Origin: Anaerolineae bacterium | GTDB lineage: Bacteria; Chloroflexota; Anaerolineae; Promineifilales; Promineifilaceae | NCBI GenBank assembly: GCA_023384355.1 | Contig: JAHDWL010000007.1 | Location: 36,791 to 100,790 of the forward strand | DNA: 64,000 nucleotides | Reading direction: 5' to 3' | In this document: piece after piece, positions 62,172 to 64,000 of the stretch | Layout: each line of letters opens with the position of its first letter | Numbering within the stretch: position 1 is the stretch's first letter | Made by a program: the position numbers and the translations under genes | The notes under the pieces: generated by a model | What the model was told of the DNA's origin: nothing | The model's database searches: none | What the model saw: the letters and a program-made list of their open reading frames with translations, nothing else

Positions 62172-62206
62172 TATAATTGCCGCCGTTATGAAAATTTATC
62201 ATAACG
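62172..62206 (+). promoter_or_regulatory. TATAAT promoter element and ModE-like operator
   Basis: A perfect TATAAT (62172-62177) is followed by a dyad, CGTTAT at 62184-62189 and ATAACG at 62201-62206, separated by 11 bp. The inner arms (GTTATGA / TCATAAC) are perfect inverted repeats. This layout matches the ModE operator type (CGTTAT ... ATAACG), where the molybdate- or tungstate-bound regulator represses transport genes. It covers the expected start point of tupA transcription. The -35 element is poor. Confidence 0.6.
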
Positions 62207-62235
62207 ATATGTCCTTCGAGGAGAACCCTGATCAA

Positions 62236-63081
62236 ATGCGCAAAATAATTTCCCTTCTACTTCTGTCGCTTGTTCTATTGACGATGGTCGCTTGCGGCGC
62301 GAAGGAACCGCAAGTGCTGCGGCTGGCGACGACGACCAGCACGGCCGACTCCGGCCTGCTCGACGCCATCCTGCCCTCGTTCGAGGAGAAATACAACGCC
62401 CGCGTCGACGTCGTCGCCGTGGGCACGGGGCAGGCTATCGCGCTGGGCGAAGCCGGCGATGCTGATGTGATTCTGGTGCACGCCCGCGCCCGCGAAGATG
62501 CGTTCGTGGAGGAGGGTCATGGCACGGGGCGGTCCGACGTGATGTACAACGACTTCATTCTGGTTGGCCCTCCGGATGATCCCGCCGGTGTGGCCGGGAT
62601 GACGTCGGCCGCTGAAGCGCTGGCCGCCATCGCCGCCGCCGGCGCGCCGTTCGCCTCGCGCGGCGACGACAGCGGCACCCACACCAAGGAACTCAGCCTG
62701 TGGGAGAAGGCGGGCGTCACGCCAGATCCCGCCGGCGGATGGTATAACTCGCTCGGCCAGGGCATGGGCGAGACGCTGACCTTTGCCAACGAGGCCGGGG
62801 CCTACACGCTCACGGATCGCGGCACCTACCTGTCGATGCGCGACAATCTGCCGAACCTGGTGGTGGTCGTCGGTGGCGAAAGCATTGCCGACAATGCCGA
62901 CCCGGCGCTGCTCAATCCATATGGTGTCATCCCGGTGAACCCGGACAAATCCGACGCCATCAATAACAAGCTGGCCAATCAGTTCGCCGAATGGCTCACC
63001 TCGGCCGAGGTGCAGGAAATGATTGGACAGTTCGGCACCGACAAGTTCGGCCAACCGTTATTCTACCCCGACGCTAAGTAA
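62236..63081 (+). CDS. tupA: Tungstate ABC transporter substrate-binding lipoprotein
   Basis: This 281-aa protein has a lipoprotein signal peptide with lipobox MVAC (Cys about 20) and then a periplasmic-type binding domain. TupA landmarks are LRLATTTSTADSGLLDAILP, VAVGTGQAIALGEAGDADV, LVHARAREDAFVEEGHG, MYNDFILVGP, FASRGDDSGTHTKEL and YTLTDRGTYLS, the TTTS and SRGDDSGTH segments being the oxyanion-binding region. TupA family members bind tungstate tightly. The ATG at 62236 follows GAGGAG by 12 nt. It is followed by a hairpin and then the permease gene. Confidence 0.93.
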   Translation: MRKIISLLLLSLVLLTMVACGAKEPQVLRLATTTSTADSGLLDAILPSFEEKYNARVDVVAVGTGQAIALGEAGDADVILVHARAREDAFVEEGHGTGRSDVMYNDFILVGPPDDPAGVAGMTSAAEALAAIAAAGAPFASRGDDSGTHTKELSLWEKAGVTPDPAGGWYNSLGQGMGETLTFANEAGAYTLTDRGTYLSMRDNLPNLVVVVGGESIADNADPALLNPYGVIPVNPDKSDAINNKLANQFAEWLTSAEVQEMIGQFGTDKFGQPLFYPDAK

Positions 63082-63091
63082 GGGCGAGGAG

Positions 63092-63136
63092 ACGGGGACG
63101 GGCAGGACCATGTGTTCTGTCCGTCCCCCGTTCTTT
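63092..63136 (+). terminator. Hairpin between tupA and tupB
   Basis: An approximately 13-bp GC-rich stem (63092-63105 with 63117-63131, one bulge and one G-T pair) is followed by TTCTTTCT. Such partial terminators after a binding-protein gene are usual in ABC operons and keep the binding protein in excess over the permease. Confidence 0.65.
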
Positions 63137-63156
63137 CTGCCCGGCCATGACCGGCG

Positions 63157-63846
63157 ATGGAAACGATTCTCGACGCGCTGCAGGAGGCGCTGGGGCTGCT
63201 GACCGGGTTTGATCCGGCGCTCATGGAGGTCGTCGGCATGACCCTGCGGGTGACCGGCGGGGCGTTGTTGCTGGCGACGCTCATCGGGCTGCCATTGGGA
63301 GCGGCGCTCGGGTTGCGCGATCGCGTGCCTGCAGGCGGCTGTGTGATGCCCATCATCTACACCGGCATGGGGCTGCCGCCGGTGGTCGTCGGCCTGTTTG
63401 TCTATCTGATGCTTTCCAATCAAGGGCCGCTGGGCCGGCTGGGCTGGCTGTTCAAGCCACCCGCCATGATCGTGGCTCAGGTCATCATCGCCCTGCCGCT
63501 GATCGTAGGCCTGACGTTAACGTCGCTGCGGTCTATTGACCCGACGGTGAAGTTGCAGGTGCGCTCACTGGGAGCCACGCGGGCGCAAACAGCGTGGACG
63601 CTCATCCGGGAAGCGCGGCTGGGCGTGCTGGCGGCCATCATCGCCGCATTCGGCGGCATCATCTCCGAGGTCGGCGCGGTGATGCTCGTCGGCGGCAATA
63701 TCGAAGGGCAGACGCGGGTTCTCACGACGGCCATCGTGCTGGAGACGCGTCGCGGCAACTTCGCCCTGGCCCTTGCTCTGGGCATCCTGCTGATGGGACT
63801 GGCCTTTGGAGCGAATTACCTGTTTCATCGGCTGAGTGACGAGTGA
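63157..63846 (+). CDS. tupB: Tungstate ABC transporter permease
   Basis: This 229-aa membrane protein has five to six helices and the inner-membrane component signature EARLGVLAAIIAAFGGIISEVGAV near the end (EAA-type loop preceding), plus SLRSIDPTVKLQVRSLGATRAQT before it. It matches TupB/ModB-like permeases in length and context. The ATG at 63157 lacks a strong ribosome-binding site. Its last residues (Ser-Asp-Glu) and TGA stop are made by a GAGTGAC heptamer array, as in the thiolase homologue at 22178. Confidence 0.9.
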   Translation: METILDALQEALGLLTGFDPALMEVVGMTLRVTGGALLLATLIGLPLGAALGLRDRVPAGGCVMPIIYTGMGLPPVVVGLFVYLMLSNQGPLGRLGWLFKPPAMIVAQVIIALPLIVGLTLTSLRSIDPTVKLQVRSLGATRAQTAWTLIREARLGVLAAIIAAFGGIISEVGAVMLVGGNIEGQTRVLTTAIVLETRRGNFALALALGILLMGLAFGANYLFHRLSDE

Positions 63847-63967
63847 TAAGTGACGAGTGACGAATGACGAGTGACGAGTGATGAGTTCAGAACGCCCGCA
63901 CCGACTCGCCGCCCCGCTGACCCACTGAACACTGACCTACTGAATACTGACCCACTGACCACTGTCC
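63834..63967. repeat. Two heptamer arrays after tupB
   Basis: Units GAGTGAC, GAGTGAT, AAGTGAC, GAGTGAC, GAATGAC, GAGTGAC, GAGTGAT run from 63834 to 63882. After 34 bp, CTGACCC, ACTGAAC, ACTGACC, TACTGAAT, ACTGACC, CACTGACC, ACTGTCC (7/8 bp alternating) run to 63967. The first array holds the tupB stop codon. The second is the unit family also found inside the PBP-like gene. Confidence 0.85.
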
Positions 63968-63980
63968 AACCGATTACCAC

Positions 63981-64000
63981 ATGCCCCCCATCTACACCCT
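63981..64000 (+). CDS. tupC: Possible start of tungstate ABC transporter ATPase
   Basis: An ATG at 63981 opens a frame to the window end with the N-terminus Met-Pro-Pro-Ile-Tyr-Thr-Leu. The position after tupA and tupB and the hydrophobic-strand start suit the ATP-binding subunit. Only seven codons are visible and there is no clear ribosome-binding site, so this is a contextual guess. Confidence 0.4.

Overview
This is a GC-rich, gene-dense bacterial chromosome segment with about 54 protein genes and no recognisable rRNA, tRNA, CRISPR array or insertion sequence. The gene content suggests a Chloroflexota bacterium (Anaerolineae/Caldilineae-like): an archaeal-type HMG-CoA synthase/thiolase/Zn-ribbon mevalonate block, MalT-like and STAND regulators, GT-C membrane glycosyltransferases, a PKD-type secreted beta-helix protein, and many lineage-specific membrane proteins. 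That placement is inference from gene content only.

Region 1 (1-21.3 kb, all minus strand) is an extended arginine deiminase island. Under a large LuxR/MalT-like ATPase regulator lie a YfcC-type permease, ornithine carbamoyltransferase, two M20 peptidases, an NhaC antiporter, an AI-2E-type permease, two ZIP-like paralogues, carbamate kinase, arginine deiminase, a polyphosphate kinase 2, a P-type ATPase, and DUF6325 and SHOCT proteins. Together they could turn peptides and arginine into ornithine, ammonia, CO2 and ATP, with polyphosphate as a phosphate and energy buffer.

Region 2 (21.4-27.1 kb) is the upper mevalonate pathway: Zn-ribbon/OB protein, thiolase homologue, HMG-CoA synthase and class II HMG-CoA reductase, with a four-helix-bundle gene inserted. 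The thiolase homologue has lost its nucleophilic Cys and its catalytic His. Two 20-bp sites differing at one base precede the DUF35 and reductase genes.

Region 3 (27-37 kb) is mixed: a promoter/leader-peptide/terminator attenuator before an unknown 104-aa protein, a split STAND NTPase plus TPR pair, a small LuxR protein, an AT-richer block with a secreted repeat protein, a tryptophanase, and an HNH nuclease with a small partner. Region 4 (36.7-64 kb) carries a normal thiolase, a penicillin-binding-protein homologue lacking its catalytic residues, biotin ligase, LysM protein, dGTPase, an nSTAND1 signalling protein with a lipoprotein partner, a UbiB-family kinase, a DinG-type helicase/exonuclease, two GT-C enzymes, a HExxH metallopeptidase-like protein and a tungstate ABC transporter (tupA, tupB and probably the start of tupC) behind a ModE-like operator.

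The most unusual feature runs across regions: a superfamily of degenerate 7-bp tandem arrays with different unit sequences and strict 7-bp register. Between genes they often supply the stop codon of the neighbouring gene, and those units contain a stop that recurs in all three frames. Inside genes they occur in the stop-free orientation and are translated as short peptide repeats. One four-helix-bundle gene is bracketed by inverted arrays like a small cassette.
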